Part shown: positions 1-7,215 of the stretch, piece after piece
How positions within the stretch are numbered: position 1 is the first letter of the stretch
Layout of the letters: every line of letters begins with the position of its first letter
Source: Spongospora subterranea
Lineage: Eukaryota; Endomyxa; Phytomyxea; Plasmodiophorida; Plasmodiophoridae
Length of the DNA: 16,651 bases
NCBI GenBank assembly: GCA_900404475.1
Contig: OUQQ01000468.1
Coordinates: 1-16,651 of the forward strand
Direction of reading: 5' to 3'
The notes under the pieces: model-generated
Seen by the model: the letters and a program-made list of their open reading frames with translations, nothing else
What the model was told of the DNA's origin: nothing
Databases searched by the model: none
Made by a program: the position numbers and the translations under genes

Positions 1-892
1 CATTCCGTCCAAACAGTAATAGCATTTCGGTCGCGATCAAGTTCGCGTAAACCAGTGATCACTTTTGAAGAAACATATTTCTCTTGACACCGGTTCACTC
101 GATTTATTCAGAGTGAAGAAGATGACACGAACTTGATGAGTAGGGTGAACTGCGAAGCAGCTTTAACAGGTTTGATCGTGGCCAGCGCCAATCGCAAGTT
201 AACCGCTGGATTGTCAAGGAACTCGTCGAGGTAATTGCTGCCTTGAACGGATATTCAACAAAGGGAAATGGATTGGGAATTGGGCCATTTATTCCCTGGC
301 AACGACGACAGCCGACGAAAGGTCCTGAAAGTGATCCTGATTTATGGCACGTTTTCCGGTCTCGATGACCATTGGGACGGTTTGCCGGGACAGAGACTAT
401 TCAGTAATCGCAGCGCAGTTGTCGTTCTGAATATTGATTTGATTGTCCACTGTCGCCTTTGATCATTGCCAATCACAGCCGTCGCCACACAAAACTGACG
501 TTTGCTGCTGGACCCTTGAAGGTTGTCCCGGTGTTGTGGCGCTACTCCAGAACGGGAATTCAGTTTCAACCAATAACCTCAAGGATACTTGTCGTCGAAC
601 AGGATCAAATGACCAGCATATGAGTTAAACAGCCGCTTGATCAAAGGGCGATGTGTGTCCTTGATCGTTGTTAGAACGGTATTCCATGCAAATTCATGGC
701 ATTCGGAGCGTGATTCAGTGACATACGGTCAGATCATACCTGAGGAGAGGTTGGGTGATCAAATCGCATTAACTGGAGATGACGACTCAGATTCAGAAAT
801 AGTGTCGTGGTCGGCAATGTCGTGTTATTGGAATCATACCTTGACCGTTGCCCTTCATGTGAAATATGGAAACAGATTCCCTCGCCCGTCAT
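1..892 (-). CDS. Unidentified multi-exon gene, partial (runs off left edge)
   Basis: I do not recognise this protein. Reading the minus strand, an ATG at 892 opens a short exon (892-840). Plausible GT-AG introns follow at 839-786, 739-660 (with a CTAAC branch site) and 588-542. Exons 785-740 and 659-589 stay in phase, the latter ending in LILFDD. Further left, coding-like frames contain NYLDEFLDNPAVNLRLALAT (about 238-180) and, after a possible 48-nt intron, ITGLRELDRDRNAITVW up to the window edge. Exon joins between 541 and about 400 could not be settled, so the middle of the model is uncertain. The C-terminus lies outside the window. The start faces the plus-strand gene at 1002. The alternative is that some of these frames are chance; the two leucine-rich exons are the strongest part. 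Confidence 0.4.
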
Positions 893-1001
893 CGTCAATT
901 TAGAACATTCGCTTCAATTGTGATTCTTGGCTGGATATATAACATCTCACATCAGAAATTCACAACCCACTAAGATTATTCCGACAAATCGGTCCTAACC
1001 C
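893..1001. promoter_or_regulatory. Probable shared promoter of a divergent gene pair
   Basis: This 109-bp stretch separates the ATG at 892 (minus strand) from the ATG at 1002 (plus strand). It is moderately AT-rich and contains a TATATA-like stretch near 935-940. The call rests only on the position between two proposed starts. Confidence 0.3.
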
Positions 1002-1238
1002 ATGTCGACAAGTCGAATTATCGTGGTGAGTTTTCTCATTTAATTCAGTAATTGTGTTTGTGTCAAACATTTTACGCTTATCCAGGTACACGATTTCCAA
1101 CCCGAAGACGAGTCGGTTGTTCTCTATTCGGGGTGGAATCTATTGTCATCCCTTCTACTGCCCTCATATCTGATGGTAGCCGACTCCACCCATTCATTAG
1201 ACTCAACAACAAAATCAATCGACATCAATCGAGCGTGA
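1002..1238 (+). CDS. Small two-exon gene, unknown function
   Basis: I do not recognise this product. ATG at 1002 begins an 8-codon exon (MSTSRIIV) ending at 1025. A good 60-nt intron follows (GTGAGT donor at 1026, TTATCCAG acceptor ending 1085). The second exon begins VHDFQPEDESVVLYSGW and continues to a TGA at 1236-1238, giving about 58 residues. An alternative is a second intron with a GTGAGT donor at 1235 and an AG at 1307, which replaces the end with about ten other residues and a stop at 1338. Both donors match the local intron style. The protein is acidic-to-neutral, with no signal peptide or membrane segment. It could also be the first part of a longer gene whose later exons I missed. 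Confidence 0.38.
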
Positions 1239-1449
1239 GTTGCCTACCTAGTCCATAGCGGAGGGAGGTGTTGAATACACATATGTATCTGGGCCAATGT
1301 TGGCCAGAATCAAATGGATTTATACCGAGAAAAGTTGATGTGAATACAACAGAATAATCCTATAACCCCTTGTGAAACTACCCTTAAGTCCATCAGGTTT
1401 ATTTGAATTCATCTTCACCTTGTTTGTTGAGCCATTGGAGGGTCAACCC

Positions 1450-2773
1450 TCATAAAACCTTTGGATGAGAATTATATTGACAGGACATCAGATTCCTTTT
1501 GTCTGGACCAGGACAGCAATTGCGACTGAAACTGGTGCAGTATACTGGTTCTCCCCATCTCCGAGCAAATTCCTCAACACTTCCAGCGCAATGACGATGT
1601 AAGCAATTGTAAATAGGACGACATTTTTTGATAAAAGTGGTTAAATCCGGATGAGGCGATTTCTTTAATGTTGTCTTCGCAATTACGAAATGATCATACT
1701 CTTCGAAAATTTTGGACAGCGCTGGAAGGAGGTTTCGGGTTAATCTAGAGCGAAGTTCATGTCTTGCTGGAATATCGAATGGTGGATCGATCGATCCGCA
1801 ACTAAAGGTCTCCAAGCCATGACATTTTCGACTGCCGAAACTTCCTTGCGGGAATCGAGAGCCCCATTTTCGAATCCATTCCTTTGCATCTTCACCACAG
1901 TGATGAACAAAGCACCCCCAGATGGGTCTCGGGGTTTGGTTATGATATGCTAGGAAAGGCTTTCGAGCAATGGGGCCACATGATCGGAATTTCTCGTTGA
2001 ATTTCCAGCACAGATTGAGTTTTTCTTCTACGGTTTTTGAAGTTGAAACAGCAACAACAAGAGCTTTGAGATCCAATAAATCGGAGTCGTTGTCTCTGAA
2101 AGCACATATGTTAATCAGATTAAAGAAAAGGGCCAATGAATACCTGTTGTCAGGGTTTATGACAACTTTGGTCCTCAAGTACCCGCAGGTGTTATGTTTT
2201 AATCCACGACCGGGGCAGCAATTCACACCAAAAATATGGTGCGGGAAACGCGTTCCCCAACGTGTCTGGAACACGTTTATGTCTTTGCCACAGCATTTCA
2301 CAAGACAATGAAGGACGGGGATACAGACGCGCTTGAAACACGATATCACATTAGGATTAATACTGCAGCCTGATCTTCTGCAAGAGACCAGTTTTAAAAC
2401 AAAATTCGAAATTCGGATCAGTTTTTCCGGAGTGCTGTTTGCCTTGCCAATGAGCTTTGGATTAGGAGCATCGATGTTTTTTTGTCCGATCTCAACGTTA
2501 TCCCGCCCAGACTTTCTTTCCACCAGTAGTTTCATGATGTGTTCCGTCATGGCGACACTGTTGTGAAAATCGACCTGCTCAGGATTCGTCTCCTTTCCCT
2601 AAACAGACGATACCGTTTGTGATCATCAAATCACAGACAGAGCGGGGAACCAGAGTTCTGACCAGAAACACACAGAGGCTATCATAGTCTTTGACCTCAT
2701 CCAGGTCCCAGTTTAGGAGCGGACTGAGCATTCTCAATCCCATCAAGTACTTGGAGTTACGAAAATAAACCAT
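1450..2773 (-). CDS. 407-aa protein with three cysteine-rich repeats, novel family
   Basis: Spliced model: exon 1 2773-2651, intron 2650-2599 (52 nt), exon 2 2598-2144, intron 2143-2096 (48 nt, GTATTC to TTTCAG with a CTGATTAAC-like branch site), exon 3 2095-1450. The sum is 1224 nt and stays in frame. Exon 3 and most of exon 2 are one open frame because the 48-nt intron has no stop. The protein has three imperfect repeats at about residues 127-180, 247-293 and 346-398. Each has a pattern near C-x3-5-C-(L/F)-x2-(C/H)-C, then a helix-like stretch, then (R/K)WG followed (in the first two) by xRFP, then a Cys/CCPG cluster and a late Cys. No signal peptide or membrane segment is seen at the N-terminus, so the location is unknown. 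I know no family with this signature; metal binding or disulfide-linked modules are both possible. Less certain: exon 1. Confidence 0.6.
2096..2143 (-). other. 48-nt stop-free intron in the cysteine-rich gene
   Basis: GTATTC donor and TTTCAG acceptor enclose a pyrimidine-rich stretch and a CTGATTAAC-like branch site. It sits in the spacer between repeats 1 and 2. Its removal joins PDNR to DNDSD. Length is a multiple of three without stops, so retention would add 16 mostly hydrophobic residues. Confidence 0.6.
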
Positions 2774-2890
2774 TTTGTGAGTCCGCTGCGGAAATCCATC
2801 CTATTACGCCATAAGCAGATATTGGTGATCACGATTATCGGCAATCCCTTACTGGCACGATATTCTCACGAACGTCAACAGGCTGGTTTC
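2774..2890. other. Short region upstream of the cysteine-rich gene
   Basis: No gene was recognised. It presumably holds the promoter of the minus-strand gene starting at 2773. No specific motif was identified. Confidence 0.25.
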
Positions 2891-2899
2891 TCGAATTGA

Positions 2900-3370
2900 T
2901 CGTATTTTCGATGCAACAATCGGAAGTTTTGCCCTCTACGCGTTCAATTGACTGTTGACCATCATTACTGATACGGGATGCATCACGGTTTGGACTCGTG
3001 TTCGGGTTCCAATCCTAAGACGACATTAGCAACCCGAAACACAAGTTGGACTTAAACTGAACGGCTAAATTTTTGGAAGAACTGTCACCAAACTGGTGGG
3101 AGTTTGTATTATCGGGCACGAGATTCTCGAGAACTTCTTTTGACGACAAAATTTCCGAATCACTTGGAATACGGTTTGATTCGATAAGGCAATCGAGGTG
3201 CTGGCCCTTTTGGCTCAACCGTTGAGAATCGATACTGACATGGGACGCGTCAAAGCTCGAAGCCGGGCTCGAGCCCCATTTCTAAAAAAACCCTTAACAA
3301 GCCGAATCTCTATTTGAAGATGAACTGAACGACTACCTTCATCGAAGACCTTTCACCAAATTGGTCGACA
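2900..3370 (+). repeat. Diverged direct duplication, spacing about 267 bp
   Basis: The stretch around 2952-3100 aligns to 3219-3368 with an offset of 266-268. The best part pairs 3030-3100 with 3297-3368: aactgaacg and tcaccaaa are shared, with about 72% identity by eye over 71 bases. The flanking part pairs at about 60-70%. Weaker similarity to a third unit may continue to about 3520. Open frames of about 65 codons exist on the minus strand in both copies at the same relative place and share a QFG-x-x-SS-x-x-x-x-VQF pattern, but neither has clear start context or splice sites. I could not name a gene; it may be decayed coding sequence or an old tandem duplication. Confidence 0.45.
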
Positions 3371-3731
3371 CCATTGGAAAAATCAAACGTCAACAAGGAA
3401 CTGCTTTGCAGAAAATTTGACCGCAATGCTGAATATTCGAATGCCGGAAAGTGTAAATGGTTGGTCTCGTCAAGGAGCATTGCCCACTCCTGCGACAGCG
3501 ACATGGTATCCTGCAAGGACCAATGCTCTCAGAATTTGAGCAATTCTTTGGAGCGACATTTCGCCATCCATACCGAGCAAGTCGAGGAGGCGATTTTTAT
3601 GGCGGCATTGGCCTGACCTGAGCTAAGCGGTTCGCCCCAACCATGACCAGGTTTGGTTGTCACAGATCGAGTCGGTCTGATCGCCACCAGCAGCAATACC
3701 AACAAGTTGAGCACACACATTGGAGAATTGG
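3371..3731 (+). other. Cysteine-rich open frame, uncertain coding
   Basis: An open plus-strand frame to a stop at 3614-3616 is rich in Cys and Ser (for example HSCDSDMVSCKDQC) and is linked to the upstream duplicated block. It lacks an ATG near its beginning and has no recognised domain. Nothing else is seen before the ATG at 3732. It could be an exon of an unrecognised gene or chance. Confidence 0.2.
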
Positions 3732-3962
3732 ATGGCGCAACAGTATCGCGGTTCGCCAACGGGCAAGGATGAGTTCAGAGTGAAGGATGAGACGAACGGT
3801 TCTATGTGTCATACACCAGGGTTCAGATACCCGATTATCCTCTCCCACCTATTCAACTTTGCTGCTGTTTGTTTAGTTCTGTATTTGATAGGTCCGTTGT
3901 TCTACTACCTGCTGCATCACGTTTTGGCTGCCTATCGAAGCCAATGTCGTAGGAGAGAGTGA
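3732..3962 (+). CDS. Small single-pass membrane protein candidate (76 aa)
   Basis: ATG at 3732 opens a 76-codon frame ending at 3962. The N-terminal 35 residues are polar. They are followed by a hydrophobic segment at about residues 36-66 (ILSHLFNFAAVCLVLYLIG then PLFYYLL) and a short basic tail ending SQCRRRE. The pattern of hydrophobic helix plus Arg-rich end fits a membrane-anchored small protein with a cytosolic basic tail. I recognise no family. No intron is needed. The frame on the opposite strand is also open and contains a hydrophobic run, so coding status rests on composition only. Confidence 0.35.
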   Translation: MAQQYRGSPTGKDEFRVKDETNGSMCHTPGFRYPIILSHLFNFAAVCLVLYLIGPLFYYLLHHVLAAYRSQCRRRE

Positions 3963-4410
3963 CATTCGACCTGCCATGTTTGGTTCAACCCGTTTATGAA
4001 AGCAAATAATGGCGGGTAGTTCGTAACATCTGTAGTTCATGTGCCAAATATCTCTCGTAATCGCACATGATGTTGCTGTAGAGATCACTGCGACTCTTTT
4101 CTGAGATGTCGCTCAATATATTGGTTCATCGATCATATCAACACTAATGAGGAAACCGATTTACTATCACAAGGCGACGTAAATTAGCATTCGTCAGCCA
4201 TGGTTCTTTCGTGCCAGTAATTGGCCAATTCCGGTTTCTGTGATCATGGACAGCTTGACTAATCCCAGTTTAAAGAGTGGCAACCAAAGCAATTCAAATG
4301 GAAATACAGCGCGAAAGAATTCACACCACTTTATCAAGTTGACAAAGAAATTCAAATTCAAACAATTTTTGACAGTTGTTTTATCAACGGGTGGTAGAAA
4401 AGGAGTCAAA
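3963..4410. other. Intergenic region, no gene supported
   Basis: Open frames on both strands are short or form the start of an antisense frame of the next gene. I see no domain, splice-site pair or repeat that supports a gene. It holds the 3' flank of the minus-strand ECM15-like gene. Confidence 0.3.
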
Positions 4411-4713
4411 TCAAGTGCTTCTAGGGGCGCCCATACAGGATTTCAAACTCTTTTTCTTATCAGTTCGCCAATCCATGTGAAGGCTCGATACGACACGATT
4501 TACGCCAGAGCTCAGCACCTTTTCATGGCACTGTTTAACCGCATTGATGACGTCTTCATATTCGCCAGCGAGATTGATACCGGTCGCGTGATGGTGGCAT
4601 TCGAGTCGTTCTCCAAAGCCTTTCAATACTTGTTGGCACATCTCAACATATTTACGAAGCGAGGGAGAGGAAGATCCAATTGGAATCAGGCTGAAATCGG
4701 CGACGATATGCAT
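4411..4713 (-). CDS. ECM15-like / UPF0045 thiamine-binding-fold protein, copy 1
   Basis: A single-exon 100-residue protein with the family's hallmarks: N-terminal IVADFSLIPIG, then SSSPSLRKYVEMC, a central ATGINLAGEYEDV, the helix VKQCHEKVL, and the C-terminal DWRTDK. The length matches the usual about 100 residues. Known family facts: UPF0045/MTH1187/yeast ECM15 proteins form a small ferredoxin-like oligomer, and some members bind thiamine; the exact cellular role is poorly known. The ATG at 4713 gives the natural start. The last 14 residues after RTDK do not resemble the usual family tail. It is divergent to copy 2, with 250 bp between the two starts. A long antisense frame covers the gene and is treated as a shadow. 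Confidence 0.87.
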   Translation of the reverse strand: MHIVADFSLIPIGSSSPSLRKYVEMCQQVLKGFGERLECHHHATGINLAGEYEDVINAVKQCHEKVLSSGVNRVVSSLHMDWRTDKKKSLKSCMGAPRST

Positions 4714-4963
4714 ATTGAATAAGTAGATAAGGCAAAAGTTTCAAGTTGTCTTTAACCAGCGATAATGAATTATGAGGTCGGTCATGGGTCTGGAATTCAT
4801 CCAGGTTCATTGGCCGATACATTACATATGGCCGAACTCGTCGGACGACCAATCGCAATAACCTGGGAATGAATAACAGGTTTCTGGCCGATGCTTATTT
4901 TCGGAGCACAAATTTATTCAAGTCGTTCATCTATTTCGGATAGCTACGCCAGACAATCTCAAT
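4714..4963. promoter_or_regulatory. Divergent promoter region between ECM15-like paralogs
   Basis: This 250-bp stretch separates the two opposing starts. Immediately before both ATGs the sequence reads tcaatATGC, and the next bases are also shared, so the duplicated block begins near the start codons. The rest shows no clear mirror symmetry. Shared transcriptional control is inferred from position only. Confidence 0.35.
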
Positions 4964-5248
4964 ATGCGTATCGTCGCTGATTTCTGCCTAACCCCAGTTG
5001 GCTCGTCTTCACCCTCAATTCGGAAGTACGTGGAGATGTGTCATCTTGTACTGAAAGATTTTGGAGATCGGATTGAATGTCATCAGCACGCGACCGGAAC
5101 CAACCTCAGAGGCGAATTTGAAGACATCATCGAAGCGGTGAAACAATGCCACGAGAAGGTGCTCGGATCTGATATCAAACGTGTTTTTTCAAATCTTCAT
5201 ATTGATTGGCGAACGGATAAATCTTCTGTCCTGCCTAGGAGCGCTTGA
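4964..5248 (+). CDS. ECM15-like / UPF0045 thiamine-binding-fold protein, copy 2
   Basis: A 94-residue paralog of the gene at 4411-4713. About 73% of the first 86 residues are identical by eye (IVADFCLTPVG, KYVEMC, CHQHATGTN, VKQCHEKVL, DWRTDK). Most changes are conservative, which argues that both copies are or were under selection. The tail after RTDK is shorter by six residues than in copy 1, through a small deletion, and ends PRSA where copy 1 ends PRST. Just beyond the stop another frame reads ALEKV, which resembles a family C-terminal helix; a frameshift or an unrecognised short intron is therefore possible. The inverted arrangement suggests duplication with inversion. Confidence 0.86.
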   Translation: MRIVADFCLTPVGSSSPSIRKYVEMCHLVLKDFGDRIECHQHATGTNLRGEFEDIIEAVKQCHEKVLGSDIKRVFSNLHIDWRTDKSSVLPRSA

Positions 5249-5650
5249 GAAAGTACCCAGCGAATCTGAAACAGAGTTGTTGATCCCGATTGAACTTTAT
5301 TTTACATACAAAACTGAGCAAATTCGGCGGCATTGCAACTCGATATTTCATGTCCCATCGGTATTATCATTGCAGTATCAGGTCTGGCGTTAGCAGTGCG
5401 GCCAGCGACCCCCAAAAACATGCACAGTAACATGTCAGCTGTCAGTCACAGATGGTACCTGCAGTACGTAGCGCCAACGGGTGAAGGCCAGTGGGGTGGG
5501 TGTAGTAGCGTCACAGAAAAGAGTGAGGTCTGTGTTGACAGTTTATCAGATATCGTCATACAGCATATGCCACGCGGAACAATTAACATACTCCTTTCCT
5601 TCATATCACTGACACAAAAATCTCAATCCCATCAACATTCGCCCTCCTCC
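5249..5650 (+). other. Gap before the RVxF gene; open frame without clear coding signs
   Basis: The plus-strand frame of the next gene stays open through this region from about 5333, with an in-frame ATG at 5420. The predicted peptide lacks recognisable domains. It could be an N-terminal extension, a 5' UTR or an intron-containing leader. Nothing else is seen. Confidence 0.25.
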
Positions 5651-6079
5651 ATGAGGTTCTTCCCCCGTTCTTCAGGACGAGGGAGATTGCTAAGCCGTCT
5701 TCTTCCTGGCTGTTTTGGATATCGCCACCATCGGCCTCCGATTGGGCATGGTGATAGGGGCGTCCGGTATGATGAGTGTGAAGGCGACTTGAAACGGTCA
5801 TTGTTTCGGACTCCACACGAACATGACGACGAGGAAGGGCTTGCCACAAATGACTCTAGGGATAAACTTAGCCTGATCCGCAAGCCAAGAAGAAGATCGT
5901 ACCGTACAAACGATGGAGCCAAACCCACTAGAAGCAAACAAGTTCGGTTTGCCGAAAACCCTGTGTATTTCGAGCCAGCTAACCGCAGTCATTCATCAGC
6001 CGAATATTCAGCTTCGACTGGAATGGACTTGGCCGAATTCGTTTCGTTCATGACTGATGCCAGGACGTGTCCAGAGTGA
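5651..6079 (+). CDS. Small basic protein with RVxF-like PP1-docking motif
   Basis: From ATG 5651 the frame encodes 142 residues: an Arg-rich N-terminus (RSSGRGRLLSRLLPG), a low-complexity charged centre with a DDEE patch, then KPRRRS and SKQVRFAENPVYF near residue 100, and a short C-terminal helix-like end. KQVRF fits the (K/R)-x-(V/I)-x-F pocket motif used by many protein phosphatase 1 partners. I infer a disordered regulatory protein, possibly a PP1 interactor. I do not recognise the family. The frame is open further upstream (to about 5333, with an ATG at 5420), so the start is uncertain; I chose 5651 because basic, protein-like composition begins there. It converges with NAA50, with 175 bp between the stops. 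Confidence 0.5.
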   Translation: MRFFPRSSGRGRLLSRLLPGCFGYRHHRPPIGHGDRGVRYDECEGDLKRSLFRTPHEHDDEEGLATNDSRDKLSLIRKPRRRSYRTNDGAKPTRSKQVRFAENPVYFEPANRSHSSAEYSASTGMDLAEFVSFMTDARTCPE

Positions 6080-6254
6080 AGGTTAACGGCGACAGATAAA
6101 AATTCCAAGAACATATACTAAATTTACTAATTACCATTAATATTTTTCGAAGAGTATAGCGACTGCACAAGAGCGATGCATATACCGACCAACGGGTATT
6201 GACAATTGTTGACGTGCTTGTTTGAAAATATCCTGGCTTGTTTGAGGCGAGTGT

Positions 6255-6856
6255 TCAAATCACAGCTGGCCTTTGAAGAATGTAAGCTGCCGATGGCTTG
6301 ATACGCCTGAAGTACCAATTAATCCGATACTGCCTGAAAATCATGAATGTCAAACCGTACCTGTAATAGTTGAGCACTTCGCCGGATTTAACAAACGCGT
6401 GACGTTTATAAAGTTCAATTGCGGTGCGATTATCGACTTGAACATGGAGGTAAATACTGTAGCCATGGGCAATGTCCAACAGGTTTTGCAGCAACAACGA
6501 ACCTGGTTCATATAAAATTAGAAGGCGGACCGTCCTTAAACCAACGAGTTTACCAATGCCAAGACCCCTCAAAGTTGCTTTTACTGCAAGGCTGCCAATA
6601 TAAATGCGATTATCACTCTCAGTTAAACAGCATATAAGACCAACAGCGGCAGTTCCACGCATGGCTACCAGTATTTCTGAGAACAGATTTGAACAGCAAC
6701 TCCTGAACAAATACCTAAAAAGCTGAATCCGGATTTGAGCGATTTTTCGTAGAATTGATCAGAATACTGAATAGGCATTAACAACGTGTTTAGTCTTTTA
6801 GCCAGTAATGGATCCGTTAATGAGACAATTCTAACAGGGGAAGACACACCCTCCAT
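6255..6856 (-). CDS. NAA50: N-alpha-acetyltransferase 50 (NatE catalytic subunit), four exons
   Basis: GNAT-fold enzyme that transfers acetyl from acetyl-CoA to protein N-termini, usually ribosome-associated with NatA. Exons 6856-6715, 6676-6542, 6502-6361 and 6306-6255 join in frame to 156 residues. Introns are 38 nt (6714-6677), 39 nt (6541-6503, TTCTAAT branch site) and 54 nt (6360-6307). Family landmarks in order: LMPIQYSDQFYEKSL near residue 30, RIYIGSLAV, the acetyl-CoA loop LRGLGIGKLVG (R-x2-G-x-G/A type), IYLHVQVDNRTAIELYKRH, and the C-terminal NYYRRIKPSAAYILQR. This is close to the usual length of about 160-170. Two introns are multiples of three and free of stops, so the unspliced frame misleadingly stays open. 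The ATG at 6856 gives the conserved N-terminal context. Confidence 0.93.
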
Positions 6857-7215
6857 ATCGGCAGCTAACAGTTCTGACGACCAAGCAGGCGCCGTGCGGC
6901 CAAGCCACCCGCCTCCCGCCTTCTCCCCGCCGACGAGGTTCTTGCCCAGCCCCTGTTGCGCAGGCCGTGGTGTCAGTCAGAGGTGCCCCCCCCCCCTTTT
7001 GCACTATCGCGTTACGTATCGCGTTACCTTGATGCAGTTAATGAACTGTCCAATTTTACTTGTTCATCAATATTATTTCTGTTTGAACCACATCATCACC
7101 GCTAGTTCATGGTTCTCGCCAAGTTGATTAAATAGGATAGCAATTTATCTGGGATCCCAGTGCCTGCCAATATAAGCTTTCTCTCGTTCTGCTCTTCATG
7201 GGTTCTGGGTAATAA
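6857..7215. other. Intergenic region between divergent NAA50 and HEAT-like gene
   Basis: It contains the promoters of NAA50 (minus) and the HEAT-like gene (plus). The part at about 6880-6990 is clearly more GC-rich than the rest of the window. It carries a run of 11 C at 6986-6996 and a double tatcgcgttac box. No gene is seen; the open plus-strand frame here overlaps NAA50 exon 1 and has a proline-rich composition expected from GC-rich DNA. Confidence 0.4.
7005..7027 (+). promoter_or_regulatory. Twin tatcgcgttac box in the NAA50/HEAT promoter
   Basis: tatcgcgttac occurs at 7005-7015 and again at 7017-7027, a 12-bp period. Both copies contain a CGCG core. It lies about 150 bp upstream of the NAA50 start. 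A binding-site function is inferred from the duplication and position. Confidence 0.35.

Noticed and set aside
860..1130. Plus-strand peptides containing GNRFP and GTRFP, like the cysteine-rich repeats
   Set aside because: Only five or six residues match, the cysteines are missing, and the second lies in an alternative frame of a better-supported exon.
1759..2566. Plus-strand open frames of 64, 113 and 77 codons
   Set aside because: All are antisense to the cysteine-rich repeat gene; the minus-strand product has three consistent repeats.
4240..4722. 160-codon open frame on the plus strand
   Set aside because: It lies antisense across the whole of ECM15-like copy 1, whose protein has clear family motifs; the antisense peptide has none.
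4810..4836. Imperfect palindrome between the ECM15-like paralogs
   Set aside because: Arms are short and interrupted; not better than expected for 250 bp of promoter.
5601..5992. Several minus-strand open frames of 64-101 codons
   Set aside because: They mirror the Arg- and Ser-rich plus-strand gene and arise from its codon composition; no domain or start context.
6786..7127. Plus-strand 113-codon proline-rich frame
   Set aside because: It overlaps NAA50 exon 1 in antisense and a GC-rich promoter; composition explains it.
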